Of a stretch of 64,000 bases of DNA, positions 31,690 through 40,657 are shown piece by piece. The stretch covers positions 62,001-126,000 of the forward strand of contig NZ_AUAM01000013.1 in NCBI RefSeq assembly GCF_000428725.1, in the 5' to 3' direction. The stretch comes from Psychromonas aquimarina ATCC BAA-1526 (GTDB taxonomy: Bacteria > Pseudomonadota > Gammaproteobacteria > Enterobacterales > Psychromonadaceae). Every line of letters starts with the position of its first letter. The first letter of the stretch is position 1. Under the pieces are notes generated by a model, which was given only the letters and a program-made list of their open reading frames with translations, ran no database searches and was not told the origin of the DNA. The position numbers and the translations under genes are program-made.

Positions 31690-31767
31690 GTTCAAACAAT
31701 TATTCCTTTAATTAGAAACAACTGTTTCCCAAGCCTAGGTTCCCCCTTTACTCCTAGGCTTTTTTTT
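31690..31767 (+). ncRNA. Candidate SdsR/RyeB-like small RNA
   Basis: Between rsmF and the convergent DUF2835 gene lies a unit of about 78 bases: a sigma-S-like -10 element, a single-stranded-looking stretch with TTTCCCAAG...GGTTCCCCC, and a strong terminator with eight T. E. coli SdsR is RpoS-dependent, has a TCCCAAG...TTTCCC segment, and is encoded a few genes beyond rsmF. The identity is an inference from layout and short motifs. It could also be just the rsmF 3' end and terminator. Confidence 0.45.
31731..31767 (+). terminator. Terminator after rsmF / of the candidate small RNA
   Basis: A 9-bp stem AAGCCTAGG/CCTAGGCTT with a 13-base loop ends in eight T residues. Confidence 0.9.
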
Positions 31768-31769
31768 GT

Positions 31770-31994
31770 TTATTGATTGAGCAGGGTTAATTTCTGGAAT
31801 TTATTGTTGTCATCAAGCAGCAGCTGAAAACGCCCGCGCACTCCCAGCTGCGAAAAGAAAGGCACAAAACGCATCGCCGGTATCTGAATCATCCGCCCTG
31901 CTTCGTCCCGTACCTTAACAATCGTATTAGGTGTATGGTACAGCTGTTCAAAAGCCTGATAGGAGATATTGAGGCGGAAATAATAAGCATTCAC
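31770..31994 (-). CDS. DUF2835 family protein
   Basis: The 74-residue protein (MNAYYFRLNISYQAFEQLY, PAMRFVPFF, GVRGRFQLLLD) fits DUF2835, a small family of unknown function in marine gammaproteobacteria. Its start overlaps the cmoM stop by 4 bases, so the two are translationally coupled. No catalytic motif is visible. Confidence 0.75.
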   Translation of the reverse strand: MNAYYFRLNISYQAFEQLYHTPNTIVKVRDEAGRMIQIPAMRFVPFFSQLGVRGRFQLLLDDNNKFQKLTLLNQ

Positions 31995-32764
31995 GAATTT
32001 TTACCCTTTACAGTTAAATGTGTATATCTGCCCAGCGATGCATAGGGCTCCTGATGACAGTATTGTTTTTCCATCTCTAATAGTTGTGCAAATTTTTCTT
32101 CGCAGTGCGAAGACTCTTTTAAATAGTCATGTAATACACGGACACCGGTTTTCTGCAGGATCTGCATCTCAAACTCATCCAGCCACATTTTAATATCTGT
32201 TTCTAACAAAGGATATGTTGGTGTTAAGCGCACTACCTTTTTACGCACCATACCTTTAGCAACAAAATCAAAATTACCCGAGACTAAATTAAAAAACCGC
32301 TGTGCTTCTTTGTTATAAAACATTAAAGACAACAGACCGTCTGCACAGAGAAAACTTAATAACCCTTGTAATGTCTGTTTAGGATCAGCCAGCCACTCTA
32401 AAACAGCATGGTTTAATATCAGATCAAATTTTCCAGAGCAGTGCTCGGGCAGATTCTGAATTGAACAGTGCAGGATCTCAACATTTTCAGCATAGGCCTG
32501 ACCGTTAAGCTGCTGCTGTGCTTCTTTTAACAGCTCACCGGAAATATCACAAAGCACAACCTGGTGTCCAAGGGCCGCCAGTTTTTGAGTGAAAAAACCA
32601 AAGCCGCCTCCTGCATCAAGAATACGTAACGGCCGCTGCGGCAGTAAAGATAAACAATGTAATAACTCAGACCAGACGATCTCTGAGCGTATTTTACCTT
32701 TAGTAGAGCCGTAAATGTTTTTTACAAATTTCTGTGCGATATTATCAAAATTATGATCAGCCAA
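31991..32764 (-). CDS. cmoM: tRNA 5-carboxymethoxyuridine methyltransferase CmoM
   Basis: CmoM methylates cmo5U34 of tRNA to mcmo5U. The 257-residue protein has the SAM motif ILDAGGGFGFFT, LNHAVLEWLADP, and family-specific LSLMFYNKEA and HDYLKESS...YCHQEPYASLGRY. It starts at TTG (MADHNFDNIAQKF), aligned with E. coli MQDRNFDDIAEKF; no in-frame ATG lies upstream before a stop. elyC is divergent beside it, as in E. coli. Confidence 0.93.
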   Translation of the reverse strand: MADHNFDNIAQKFVKNIYGSTKGKIRSEIVWSELLHCLSLLPQRPLRILDAGGGFGFFTQKLAALGHQVVLCDISGELLKEAQQQLNGQAYAENVEILHCSIQNLPEHCSGKFDLILNHAVLEWLADPKQTLQGLLSFLCADGLLSLMFYNKEAQRFFNLVSGNFDFVAKGMVRKKVVRLTPTYPLLETDIKMWLDEFEMQILQKTGVRVLHDYLKESSHCEEKFAQLLEMEKQYCHQEPYASLGRYTHLTVKGKNS

Positions 32765-32832
32765 TTTATATACCCATTTTAATGCTAGAATTCAATTTTT
32801 ATATTTCATGGAAAATAAAGCGAGTTATCAAT

Positions 32833-33600
32833 ATGTTATTTATGTTAAAAAAATGGATTGGCGGGCTGTTAATGCCGCTTCCGCTGTTACTGATACTCTT
32901 TTTTATCGGGCTTATTTTACTCTTTTTCAGCAGAAAACAAAAAACTGCTAAGACTTTTTTACTGTTTACTTTTATCCTGCTGTTCGCTTTAAGCTCTATG
33001 CCGGTCTCTGAGCGTATTGTTCACTCGGTAGAGCGAAAACATCTGCCGATTATGCAGCCGGCACAAAATTATGAGGTTATACTGCTGCTCGGCTCCGGCG
33101 GTATTGCCGATCCGAGTTTACCTGTCACCGGCCAGCTTTCAGCAACCGCATTAAGCCGCTTTATTGAAGCATTGCGTTTATATAATGCCAATCCCGGGGC
33201 GACTTTAGTGGTTTCCGGCTCCGGTTTTGGAGATGTAAAAACGCATGCGCAGATGATGCAGGAGTTAGCCTTAACCATGAATATTCCGGCTGACAAAATT
33301 ATTCGCCTGGATGATACCTTAGATACTGACGATGAAGCACGTATTATGTCGGAAATGATCCGCGGTAAAAGAGCGGTATTAGTAACCTCAGCCGCGCATA
33401 TGGACCGTTCTCTGCAGCTGTTTTATAAATACGGCGCAGGACCGGAAGCCGCCCCGGCTGATTTTCTAGCCAAGAACCGCATGGGCAAAGTTTCTGCACA
33501 TTATTATATCCCTTCTGCGCGTAATCTTGATAAAACCACAAAAGCCTGGCATGAGTATTTAGGGAAATTTCAGAATCTGATCAAAGAACTGCTGAAATAA
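32833..33600 (+). CDS. elyC: Envelope biogenesis factor ElyC (DUF218)
   Basis: ElyC is an inner-membrane protein tied to peptidoglycan and lipid-carrier metabolism. The ATG at MLFMLKKWIGG matches the E. coli start MLFTLKKVIGN; the longer open frame upstream overlaps the cmoM gene. The 255-residue protein has two membrane helices (about 12-33 and 38-58) and a DUF218 domain with VILLLGSGG, RFIEALRLY, LVVSGSG and LVTSAAHMDRS. E. coli has 259 residues. Confidence 0.92.
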   Translation: MLFMLKKWIGGLLMPLPLLLILFFIGLILLFFSRKQKTAKTFLLFTFILLFALSSMPVSERIVHSVERKHLPIMQPAQNYEVILLLGSGGIADPSLPVTGQLSATALSRFIEALRLYNANPGATLVVSGSGFGDVKTHAQMMQELALTMNIPADKIIRLDDTLDTDDEARIMSEMIRGKRAVLVTSAAHMDRSLQLFYKYGAGPEAAPADFLAKNRMGKVSAHYYIPSARNLDKTTKAWHEYLGKFQNLIKELLK

Positions 33601-33605
33601 AGATA

Positions 33606-33635
33606 AAAAAAGGCGAAGAAATTTCTTCGCCTTTT
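33606..33635. terminator. Bidirectional terminator elyC/DUF1737
   Basis: A 13-bp perfect stem AAAAGGCGAAGAA/TTCTTCGCCTTTT with a 2-base loop separates two convergent genes. Confidence 0.88.
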
Positions 33636-33656
33636 CGACTGCTTATAACAGAGAAA

Positions 33657-33839
33657 TTAAACCAGCTGCGGGCCTGCTTTAATCACTGCCTGTGCGACAA
33701 CGATATGCTCGCCGTTAAACGACATTGCCGGCGAACCGTATAACTCATAACCCTCTGCGAGCAGCTTGGTTATACGGGCACAAAATTCTGCATCATCTCT
33801 ACCTGTGATCAGTTTGTATGTTTCTTTTACTTGAGGCAT
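33657..33839 (-). CDS. DUF1737 domain protein
   Basis: The 60-residue protein contains LLAEGYELYGSPAMSFNG and VVAQAVIK, matching the DUF1737 pattern. These proteins are small, soluble and of unknown function. The gene stands alone between two terminators. Confidence 0.75.
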   Translation of the reverse strand: MPQVKETYKLITGRDDAEFCARITKLLAEGYELYGSPAMSFNGEHIVVAQAVIKAGPQLV

Positions 33840-33941
33840 TTAAGTTTCCTTCTTGTTAGCATCTATAACCGTCAGCATACGACAATAATTTAAAAGAAAA
33901 AATCAAACGCAGTAAAACTGTGAAAGCACAACTGAGATGGA

Positions 33942-33971
33942 TAAAAAAACGGCACTTTAAGTGCCGTTTTT
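33942..33971 (-). terminator. thiI terminator
   Basis: The stem AAAAACGGCACTT/AAGTGCCGTTTTT, with a 1-base centre, lies about 40 bases past the thiI stop and has a T-run on the minus strand. Confidence 0.88.
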
Positions 33972-34009
33972 GTGAGGGATAACGCTTGCAGCTAAAAGGA
34001 CTGTCTTAC

Positions 34010-35464
34010 CTACGGGCGGTAAACTTTAACGTTTTCAAAGCCGGCTTCTTTTAAATATAAAGCCTGCAGCTGACTCATCACACCGCGCTCGCAGTATAGA
34101 AGGTAGGTTTTATCCTGCGGCAGTTTTTCAAACTGACTGGCTAATTTAAAGAAAGGCAGATGTTCAATGCTTACCCCTTCAATCTGCAGCGGAGCTTCTT
34201 CCTCTTCATCAGCTGAGCGGATATCTAACACTACTTCATCAGCTGCAAAATCAGAAACAGATTCAACTTCAGCCACTTCTTCATGAGCTTGTTTTTCTAT
34301 ATCACGGATATCTAATACATCAGCTTCTGTTACCACCTGCTCGATTAGAGAAAGATCAAACTTGGCTTCCTCTTTATCAATTTTTTTCATTACCGCTTTA
34401 ACTGTCGGACGCTGTGAAATAACGCCGCAGTATTCAGGAATAGTTTCAGAAAGCTCTGCAGTACCGATTTCACGGGCACAATCGATAATATCCTGCTTAT
34501 CGGTAGCAATAAGAGGACGCAGAATAAGCATATCAGTTACCTGATCAATCACAGAAAGGTTACGCAGTGTCTGACTGGAGACCTGTCCAAGCGCTTCACC
34601 TGTTACTAATGCTTCAATATCTAAACGTTCAGCGGCTATCGCTGCGGCGCGCATCATCATACGTTTTAATATAACGCCCATCTGCCCGTTATCGACTTTC
34701 TCTAAAATTTCAGCAACAACCGGCTCAAAAGGAATCGAGATAAATTTAACCCGGTGCGATGCACCGAAACGGTTCCAAAGCTGATAAGCAACCTGCTTAA
34801 CACCGATCTCATGGGCAGCACCGCCTAAATTAAAGAAACAGTAATGAACACGTGAGCCGCGTTTAAGCAGCTGATAGCTGGATACACCGGAATCAAATCC
34901 GCCGGAGATAAGTGATAAAACCGATTCCTGCGTACCTAGAGGGAATCCGCCAAGACCCTTATGACGTTTATCGATGAAAAACAGCTTGTCGTTATTAATT
35001 TCAAGGTGAACAGTAATATCCGAACCTTTTAATTTAACACCGGCAGCATCGGTATGCTGATTTAAACCGCCGCCGACATAACGCTCTGCTTCGATAGATG
35101 AGAAGTCATGTTTACCGATACGTTTAACACGCACGCAGAAGGTTTTACCGTTTAATGTGCTGCCGACATTTTCTTTAGTCTGCTCATAAATATTATGCAG
35201 ATCAGTAAACTGTGTTTCTTTAACTTCTAGAAAATGCGCAATACCCGGTGTGCTTTTCAGCACATGAATCAAAGTTTCTCTGTTTTCAGGTGTTTCATCT
35301 GCCGTGCGGACAATGATTTTATCCCACTCTAAAATTACTTTAACCTGTTCATCATGGCGTGATAAAACATTACGGATATTACCCTGTAACATTTTGCTGA
35401 AACGTTTACGAACGGGTTTACTTTTCATCATGATTTCAGGGAAAAGTTTTACGATAAATTTCAT
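34010..35464 (-). CDS. thiI: tRNA 4-thiouridine synthase / thiamine sulfurtransferase ThiI
   Basis: ThiI makes s4U8 in tRNA and supplies sulfur for the thiamine thiazole. The 484-residue protein has a ferredoxin-like plus THUMP region (about 1-165), the PP-loop [12 protein letters not shown], the conserved Cys of YCGVISQRP (disulfide partner), and a C-terminal rhodanese domain with the persulfide Cys in [12 protein letters not shown]. coli ThiI has 482 residues with the same architecture. Confidence 0.97.
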   Translation of the reverse strand: MKFIVKLFPEIMMKSKPVRKRFSKMLQGNIRNVLSRHDEQVKVILEWDKIIVRTADETPENRETLIHVLKSTPGIAHFLEVKETQFTDLHNIYEQTKENVGSTLNGKTFCVRVKRIGKHDFSSIEAERYVGGGLNQHTDAAGVKLKGSDITVHLEINNDKLFFIDKRHKGLGGFPLGTQESVLSLISGGFDSGVSSYQLLKRGSRVHYCFFNLGGAAHEIGVKQVAYQLWNRFGASHRVKFISIPFEPVVAEILEKVDNGQMGVILKRMMMRAAAIAAERLDIEALVTGEALGQVSSQTLRNLSVIDQVTDMLILRPLIATDKQDIIDCAREIGTAELSETIPEYCGVISQRPTVKAVMKKIDKEEAKFDLSLIEQVVTEADVLDIRDIEKQAHEEVAEVESVSDFAADEVVLDIRSADEEEEAPLQIEGVSIEHLPFFKLASQFEKLPQDKTYLLYCERGVMSQLQALYLKEAGFENVKVYRP

Positions 35465-35544
35465 TGTGTGATCACTGTGCTAGTTAAAATAAGGTGGCGG
35501 ATTATACCCTTTGCGCTCAGTGAGGCAAAGAGGATAGTTAATTT

Positions 35545-36084
35545 TTATTGCTGATTCTGCAATGCACTACAGGTCACTTCGCATTCACCAAGCTCGGCAG
35601 CGGCATATAACGAATCACCACTGATAGTAAGCGACAGATCCATACTGCGTTTAAGCAGCTTAGCTAAAGCTTGAATCTGTTCAAATTGAAACTGATAAAC
35701 TTCAACATCAACAGCTGCAAAATCAGCTTGTGACTGCTTCCACCACACGGCAGATTTAGTGTTAAAGCTGTACACTTTTACCGCCTGTGCCTGACGGCGG
35801 GCTTTTTTAATACGCTCAAACGCCGGTTCACCGACATCAATCCATAATAAAAATTCATCGGCTAAACTTTTTGCCCAGATATCCGGATCATCAGCAACGG
35901 ATAAACCTTTGGTAAAGGTTAAAAATTCTTGAGCATTAAGGCAGAATGCCATTACACGCGCCGTCATTCGCTCCAGTGTTTCAGAGGGATGCTGGGCAAC
36001 GGTTAAATTCAGCGTGTCATAAACATCATTATTAAGATCCGAGAGGTTAATGTTCATTTTATAAATGGTCGGTTTAAGTGCCAT
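35545..36084 (-). CDS. yaeQ: YaeQ family protein
   Basis: YaeQ is a conserved protein with a PD-(D/E)XK nuclease-like fold and no firm function. The ATG at MALKPTIYKMNINLSDL is chosen from alignment with E. coli YaeQ; the frame remains open upstream into the neighbouring gene. The 179-residue protein has LWIDVGEPAFERIKKA and YSFNTKSAVWW, typical of the family. E. coli has 181 residues. Its partner yaeP is also in this window but 7.5 kb away. Confidence 0.9.
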   Translation of the reverse strand: MALKPTIYKMNINLSDLNNDVYDTLNLTVAQHPSETLERMTARVMAFCLNAQEFLTFTKGLSVADDPDIWAKSLADEFLLWIDVGEPAFERIKKARRQAQAVKVYSFNTKSAVWWKQSQADFAAVDVEVYQFQFEQIQALAKLLKRSMDLSLTISGDSLYAAAELGECEVTCSALQNQQ

Positions 36085-36111
36085 GTTTTTTCCATTATTT
36101 AAGGGCAACAA

Positions 36112-36134
36112 AAAGCCGCGGACAACGCGGCTTT
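36112..36134 (-). terminator. Hairpin after the LeuB-like gene
   Basis: The 9-bp stem AAAGCCGCG/CGCGGCTTT with a 5-base loop separates the LeuB-like gene from yaeQ; the following T-run is short. Confidence 0.7.
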
Positions 36135-36166
36135 GAAATTTATAGTTGGTAATTTTTGTGAGCGGT

Positions 36167-37273
36167 TTATGCCGTAGGCATTTTAGCCAGCTCAACACAT
36201 ACTAAGTCGCCGAACTCTTCAGTACTAACAAGGTTAGCTTCAGTCGCTTTAGACAGATCTGATGTTGAATAACCTTTAGCAAATACGCTCTGCATGGCAG
36301 CCCAAAGGTTCTTCGCTTCTTTCTCCATACCAAAGCTCATCTCCAGCATTAATGCAACAGAGCCGATCATTGAATACGGATTTGCGATACCTTTACCGGC
36401 AATGTCCGGCGCACTGCCGTGTGACGGTTCGTAGTATGATTTTTCAGGACCTTTGCAGGCAGAAGGCATCAGGCCTAAAGAGCCTAAAATACCGCCGCCC
36501 TGGTCACTTAAGATATCACCAAACATGTTTTCCATTACCATTACATCAAACATGGCAGGATTTAAACAAAGGTAAGTAGCAGCCGCATCAACCAGAATAT
36601 TTTTAACTTCTACTTCCGGGTAGTTTTTACTTTCTTCTTCAACAATTTCATTCCACAGCACGCTTGATTTTAAAACATTTGATTTGTGGATATTATGAAG
36701 CACTTTTTTGCGCGTCATAGAAACATCGAAAGCAACTCGGATAATCTGGCGGATCTGATCTTCATCATATTCAAGTACTTCACGGACAAAACGTTTACCA
36801 TTTTCATCAACGCCGTTTTCTTTCTCACCGAAGTATAAACCGCCCACTAATTCACGGATAATCATAATATCGATACCTTCACCGATAACTGATTCTTTTA
36901 ACGGAGAAAAGTGTGCAAGACCTTTAGGCAGGTAAACCGGACGGAAGTTAGCGTAAGTATTGTAGCGGCGGCGAAGCGGTAATAAAGCACCACGCTCAGG
37001 CTGTTCATCAACAGGGATTTTTTTAGAATCTTCATGATTCAGACCGATTGTACCTTTAAGAATTGCATCGGCTTTATCACAAGCTGCTTTCGTTTCTTCA
37101 GGGAAAGCGCTGCCCGTTGCAAAATATGCCGCAGCACCAAATAACACGTCGTTAAGTTCAAAGTTAACTTCCGGGTTACGCTGTTCAACAAGGTTTAATA
37201 CTTTAACCGCTTCTTTCATTACTTCAGGACCGATACCGTCACCTGCAAGTAAAGCAATGTTATATGTAGTCAT
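36167..37273 (-). CDS. 3-isopropylmalate dehydrogenase-like (beta-decarboxylating) dehydrogenase
   Basis: The 368-residue protein belongs to the isocitrate/isopropylmalate dehydrogenase family. It keeps LLAGDGIGPEV, the LeuB-type ERGALLPLRRRYNTYANFRP loop, the catalytic Tyr in GGLYFGE, the Lys in HKSNVL, and the Asp pair in MFGDILSDQ. The neighbours are not leuA, leuC or leuD. It could be the genuine LeuB displaced from its operon or a paralogue for a related hydroxy acid; sequence alone does not settle this. Confidence 0.8.
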   Translation of the reverse strand: MTTYNIALLAGDGIGPEVMKEAVKVLNLVEQRNPEVNFELNDVLFGAAAYFATGSAFPEETKAACDKADAILKGTIGLNHEDSKKIPVDEQPERGALLPLRRRYNTYANFRPVYLPKGLAHFSPLKESVIGEGIDIMIIRELVGGLYFGEKENGVDENGKRFVREVLEYDEDQIRQIIRVAFDVSMTRKKVLHNIHKSNVLKSSVLWNEIVEEESKNYPEVEVKNILVDAAATYLCLNPAMFDVMVMENMFGDILSDQGGGILGSLGLMPSACKGPEKSYYEPSHGSAPDIAGKGIANPYSMIGSVALMLEMSFGMEKEAKNLWAAMQSVFAKGYSTSDLSKATEANLVSTEEFGDLVCVELAKMPTA

Positions 37274-37412
37274 TATAATTCCCTAAATGATGGTTATGTT
37301 TTTAGATCTTCTTAATTTTGTGTAAAACACTATAAGGAAAAGCAGAGGCAGTTTCAAACCTCCTGTGACTATTTCCCGGTAAAAATGTTTATTTAAGCAG
37401 AATATATGAATA

Positions 37413-38168
37413 TTAAACCGGATTATCGATATCGATATAGGTTACATCCAGCTCAAGTTCGTCATTAATCCATTGCCCAAGCGCCTGTACTCCATAACGT
37501 TCGCTGGCATGGTGACCGGCTGCAAAATAATGAATGCCCATTTCCCGGGCAATATGTACGGTGCGCTCGGATATTTCACCACTAATAAAAGCATCAATGC
37601 CCTGCTCAGCGGCAATATTGATATAATCCTGTCCGCCGCCGGTACACCAGGCGACACTTTTAATCTCTTTTTTACCGCCGTTTATATGCAGCGGCTTACG
37701 TGATAAAGCAGATTCAATACGCTCACTCAGCTGCTGCGCGCTGAGCGCCTGTTCAAATTTACCAACCCGGCCGACACTGCGTTTATCCCAGGGCTCTAAG
37801 GGACGACGATCGGTAATCCCTAATAATTTCGCCAGCTGCGCATTATTTCCCAGCTCAGGGTGCACATCTAAGGGCAGATGATAGGCATAAAGGTTAATGC
37901 CGTTTTCAATCAAGGTTTTAATACGATTGTATTTCATACCGACAATCGCTTGATCTTCACCCTTCCAGAAAAAACCATGGTGCACTAAAACTGCATCGGC
38001 CTGTTGTTCAACCGCAATATCAATCAAAGCCTGACAAGCAGTGACCCCGGTAATAATTTTCTGTACCTGCTCCACACCTTCAACCTGCAGACCGTTCGGG
38101 CAGTAATCTTTAAACTGATGTATTTCTAAAAACTGGTCTAATTTATTGGCGAGTTTTTTATTTTTCAT
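37413..38168 (-). CDS. ybgI: Nif3-like dinuclear metal centre protein (YbgI family)
   Basis: The protein family forms hexameric toroids with a two-metal site; the reaction is unsettled, with GTP cyclohydrolase activity proposed for a few relatives. The ATG at MKNKKLANKLDQFLE is chosen because GGGA precedes it and homologues begin there. The 251-residue protein has YCPNGLQVEG, VLVHHGFFW, AYHLPLDVH and the C-terminal AAGHHASERYG, containing the expected metal ligands. Confidence 0.9.
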   Translation of the reverse strand: MKNKKLANKLDQFLEIHQFKDYCPNGLQVEGVEQVQKIITGVTACQALIDIAVEQQADAVLVHHGFFWKGEDQAIVGMKYNRIKTLIENGINLYAYHLPLDVHPELGNNAQLAKLLGITDRRPLEPWDKRSVGRVGKFEQALSAQQLSERIESALSRKPLHINGGKKEIKSVAWCTGGGQDYINIAAEQGIDAFISGEISERTVHIAREMGIHYFAAGHHASERYGVQALGQWINDELELDVTYIDIDNPV

Positions 38169-38194
38169 ATTATTTCCCATCGAATAAAAGCAAG

Positions 38195-38371
38195 TATACC
38201 CAAACCACCTCAAAATACAGATTCAGAGCTTCTCCCATAGGGCAAGACGATAAACGATAATCTTCGTTGTTAAAAGGTTTTGATTTAGAATAACTAGATC
38301 ATCAACCTTCTGCCTAGAATCTCATCATTTACCGGCTTGCTGATTCCTGCACTTTGAGGTGGCTTGGGTAT
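38195..38371. repeat. Structured intergenic repeat, copy 3 (177 bp)
   Basis: The outer arms are TATACCCAAACCACCTCAAA and, on the other strand, ATACCCAAGCCACCTCAAAG. Inside are GGGCAAG, ATAATCTTCGTTGTT, an inner stem AAGGTT/AACCTT (38274-38279 with 38304-38309), GCCTAGAATCT and CTTGCTGATT. The core words are shared with copy 2, but the arm sequences are different. Confidence 0.75.
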
Positions 38372-38446
38372 CATATTGTAGCGGATAGCTTCTCTATTCG
38401 ATACAAACTAAAGAAACTAAAAAATATAGGAATAAACGGTATTCAT

Positions 38447-39736
38447 TTAAGCCAGGTAATTCTGCGGTATGACAAAAAAGAAGCGGCTGCCCTCACCTAA
38501 AGTACTTTCAATATTTAATTCACTGTCATAATGGGTTAATGCATGCTTTACAATTGACAAGCCTAGTCCTGAACCGCCGGTATCACGAGAGCGGGAAGTA
38601 TCAACACGATAAAAACGTTCCGTAAGATGCAGAATATGCTCCGGTGCAATACCATCACCGTTATCCGTTACGCAGAAATAAGCGCCCTGTGCACTGGAGC
38701 GCCAGACAACTTTAACCGAGCCCTTCGCAGGAGTATAGTTAATTGCATTGTAAACCAGATTAGCCATCACACTGCGCAGCTGCATCTGATCACCAAGCAG
38801 CAGCAGGTCATCCTGAATTTCAAACTCAACAGACATCACTTTCTTGTCACCTAAAGCAACGGCTTCATTTTTAATCTGAGTAAGCAGTGCAGGCACATCC
38901 ACATGCTGATCCAGGTCAATACTCGGTGCACCTTCAATTTTCGACAGGGTCATCAGCTGTTCAACTAAGGAACACATACGAGTTGTCTGCTGATCCAGCA
39001 CAGTAACCGCTTTGCTCTGGTAGGAGTTTTCTTCAGTCTGCATTTCTAAAATTTCAATATACCCCTGCAGCACAGTTAACGGTGTTCGCAGTTCATGGGA
39101 AACATTAGCGACAAACTGGCGGCGCATTTCATCCATCTGCCGATAGCTTGTAACATCTCTAACAATCAGCAGGCGCTGATGCTTTGCATAGGGCATAACC
39201 CGGAACTCTAATATTTTGTCCGGATTAATCGGCGACGTTAAATCAAGCGGTTCATGAAAATTATCCGCTTTAAGGTAACCGACAAAATCCGGGTGACGGA
39301 TCAAATTGGTGATATTTTCACCGCTGTCTTCCGGCCACTTAAAACCCAGCTGAAACTGCGCTAAACGATTACACCAGATAATCTGACCTTCCTTGCGAAA
39401 TACCACCACCGCATCGGGCAGTGCTTCAGAGCCTTCGCGAAAGCGGCTGATTACGTCGGCTAATTTATTACGCCGTTTGCGGTGACGCTGCTGCATATTA
39501 TGAATACCGGTAAAAGCATGTTCCCACTCGGATCTGCCCTGCGGCAGCACTGTACTTTTACTCAACCATAACCAGTCATTGAGTTTTTTAAGGTAATAAT
39601 AATGCCAGATAATATGTGCGGAAAATGCAGCTAAGAGCAGCTCAGTCAGACAGTTAAATAATATACCGATAATCAGCAGCGGCAGGTATACAATTACCAG
39701 CGCCCATATTAACTGCTTCCATGAATAGATTTTCAA
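38447..39736 (-). CDS. phoR: Phosphate regulon sensor kinase PhoR
   Basis: PhoR phosphorylates PhoB when phosphate is scarce. The 429-residue protein starts at TTG and has two close membrane helices (about 9-45), a PAS domain (about 100-195), the HisKA motif VSHELRTPL (His214), and an ATPase domain with VMANLVYNAINYTP, DNGDGIAPEH and GGSGLGLSIV. Length matches E. coli PhoR (431 aa). It lies 32 bases after phoB. Confidence 0.96.
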   Translation of the reverse strand: MKIYSWKQLIWALVIVYLPLLIIGILFNCLTELLLAAFSAHIIWHYYYLKKLNDWLWLSKSTVLPQGRSEWEHAFTGIHNMQQRHRKRRNKLADVISRFREGSEALPDAVVVFRKEGQIIWCNRLAQFQLGFKWPEDSGENITNLIRHPDFVGYLKADNFHEPLDLTSPINPDKILEFRVMPYAKHQRLLIVRDVTSYRQMDEMRRQFVANVSHELRTPLTVLQGYIEILEMQTEENSYQSKAVTVLDQQTTRMCSLVEQLMTLSKIEGAPSIDLDQHVDVPALLTQIKNEAVALGDKKVMSVEFEIQDDLLLLGDQMQLRSVMANLVYNAINYTPAKGSVKVVWRSSAQGAYFCVTDNGDGIAPEHILHLTERFYRVDTSRSRDTGGSGLGLSIVKHALTHYDSELNIESTLGEGSRFFFVIPQNYLA

Positions 39737-39768
39737 ATTAGTTACTCTTGCTTGCAGTCATAAAACAG

Positions 39769-40452
39769 CTAAGATTTAGTCGAAAAACGATAACCGGCGC
39801 CGCGGACAGTCTGTACCAGGTGATCGTGATCGCCGAGTGCTTTACGCAGACGTCGAATATGCACGTCAACGGTACGGTCTTCAACATAAACATTGGTTCC
39901 CCAGACGTTATTCAGCAGCTGTTCTCGACTGTAAACCCGCTCCGGGTGGGTCATAAAAAAGTGCAGCAGTTTAAATTCCGTCGGTCCCATATCCAGCGGC
40001 GTTTCAGCAAGCGAGGCTCGGTGTGAAACCGGATCTAACTTTAATTTCCCCACTTCCAGAGTATCGTCCAGGGAAGTCGGATTAACCCGGCGCATCACTG
40101 ATTTTAAACGGGCCATCAGCTCTTTTGGTGAAAAAGGCTTAGTTACATAATCATCGGCGCCGTTTTCCAGACCGCGTACTTTATCTTCCTCTTCACCGCG
40201 GGCAGTGAGCATTACCACCGGTATCTGGCGCAGTATGTCATCCTGCTTAAGGTGTTTTAATAATTTAATGCCGCTGCCGCCGGGAAACATCCAGTCTAGT
40301 AAAATAAGATCCGGATAGGGTTCAGCTAACTTGTCTAGTGAACTTTGATAATTATCAGCTTCAATACATTCATAACCATGCTGATCTAATACAAAACACA
40401 ACATCTCGCGAATTGCCTGTTCATCTTCTACAACTAAAATACGGCTTGCCAT
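39769..40452 (-). CDS. phoB: Phosphate regulon response regulator PhoB
   Basis: PhoB is an OmpR-type activator. The 227-residue protein has the receiver domain with Asp53 in [10 protein letters not shown], the acidic pair near position 10, and Lys in [11 protein letters not shown]; the winged-helix domain ends [14 protein letters not shown] and [12 protein letters not shown]. It lies upstream of phoR and carries a Pho box before it, so autoregulation is likely. The two pst systems in this window are its expected targets. Confidence 0.97.
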   Translation of the reverse strand: MASRILVVEDEQAIREMLCFVLDQHGYECIEADNYQSSLDKLAEPYPDLILLDWMFPGGSGIKLLKHLKQDDILRQIPVVMLTARGEEEDKVRGLENGADDYVTKPFSPKELMARLKSVMRRVNPTSLDDTLEVGKLKLDPVSHRASLAETPLDMGPTEFKLLHFFMTHPERVYSREQLLNNVWGTNVYVEDRTVDVHIRRLRKALGDHDHLVQTVRGAGYRFSTKS

Positions 40453-40502
40453 TAAATTTTACCTGTTTGTTGTCAATTTTAAGTGCGCTTATTATTGCCA
40501 TG

Positions 40503-40524
40503 CATTATGACACTTATATTACAA
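40503..40524 (-). promoter_or_regulatory. Pho box upstream of phoB
   Basis: On the minus strand the half-sites TTGTAATATAA and GTGTCATAATG are adjacent; the first is identical to that before pstC. AATAAT follows 6 bases downstream as a possible -10 box. Confidence 0.8.
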
Positions 40525-40657
40525 TGAATCATAAACTGTCATCAAACTTGCAGAAAACAGCATTTATTAAAAAAACTGATCAACTTTTGCCGATTTTCCT
40601 AAAAATCATTTACACTCTGTTCCTATTTTTTGTTTCTCATTAATTAAGGTGCATTCC

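Noticed and set aside
32734-32832. Upstream extension of elyC
   Set aside because: It overlaps the divergent cmoM gene, and the ATG at 32833 matches the E. coli ElyC start.
40536-40557. Plus-strand Pho-like site (CTGTCATCAAA, CTTGCAGAAAA) facing rdgC
   Set aside because: The second half-site is poor, and the minus-strand box facing phoB explains the region better.
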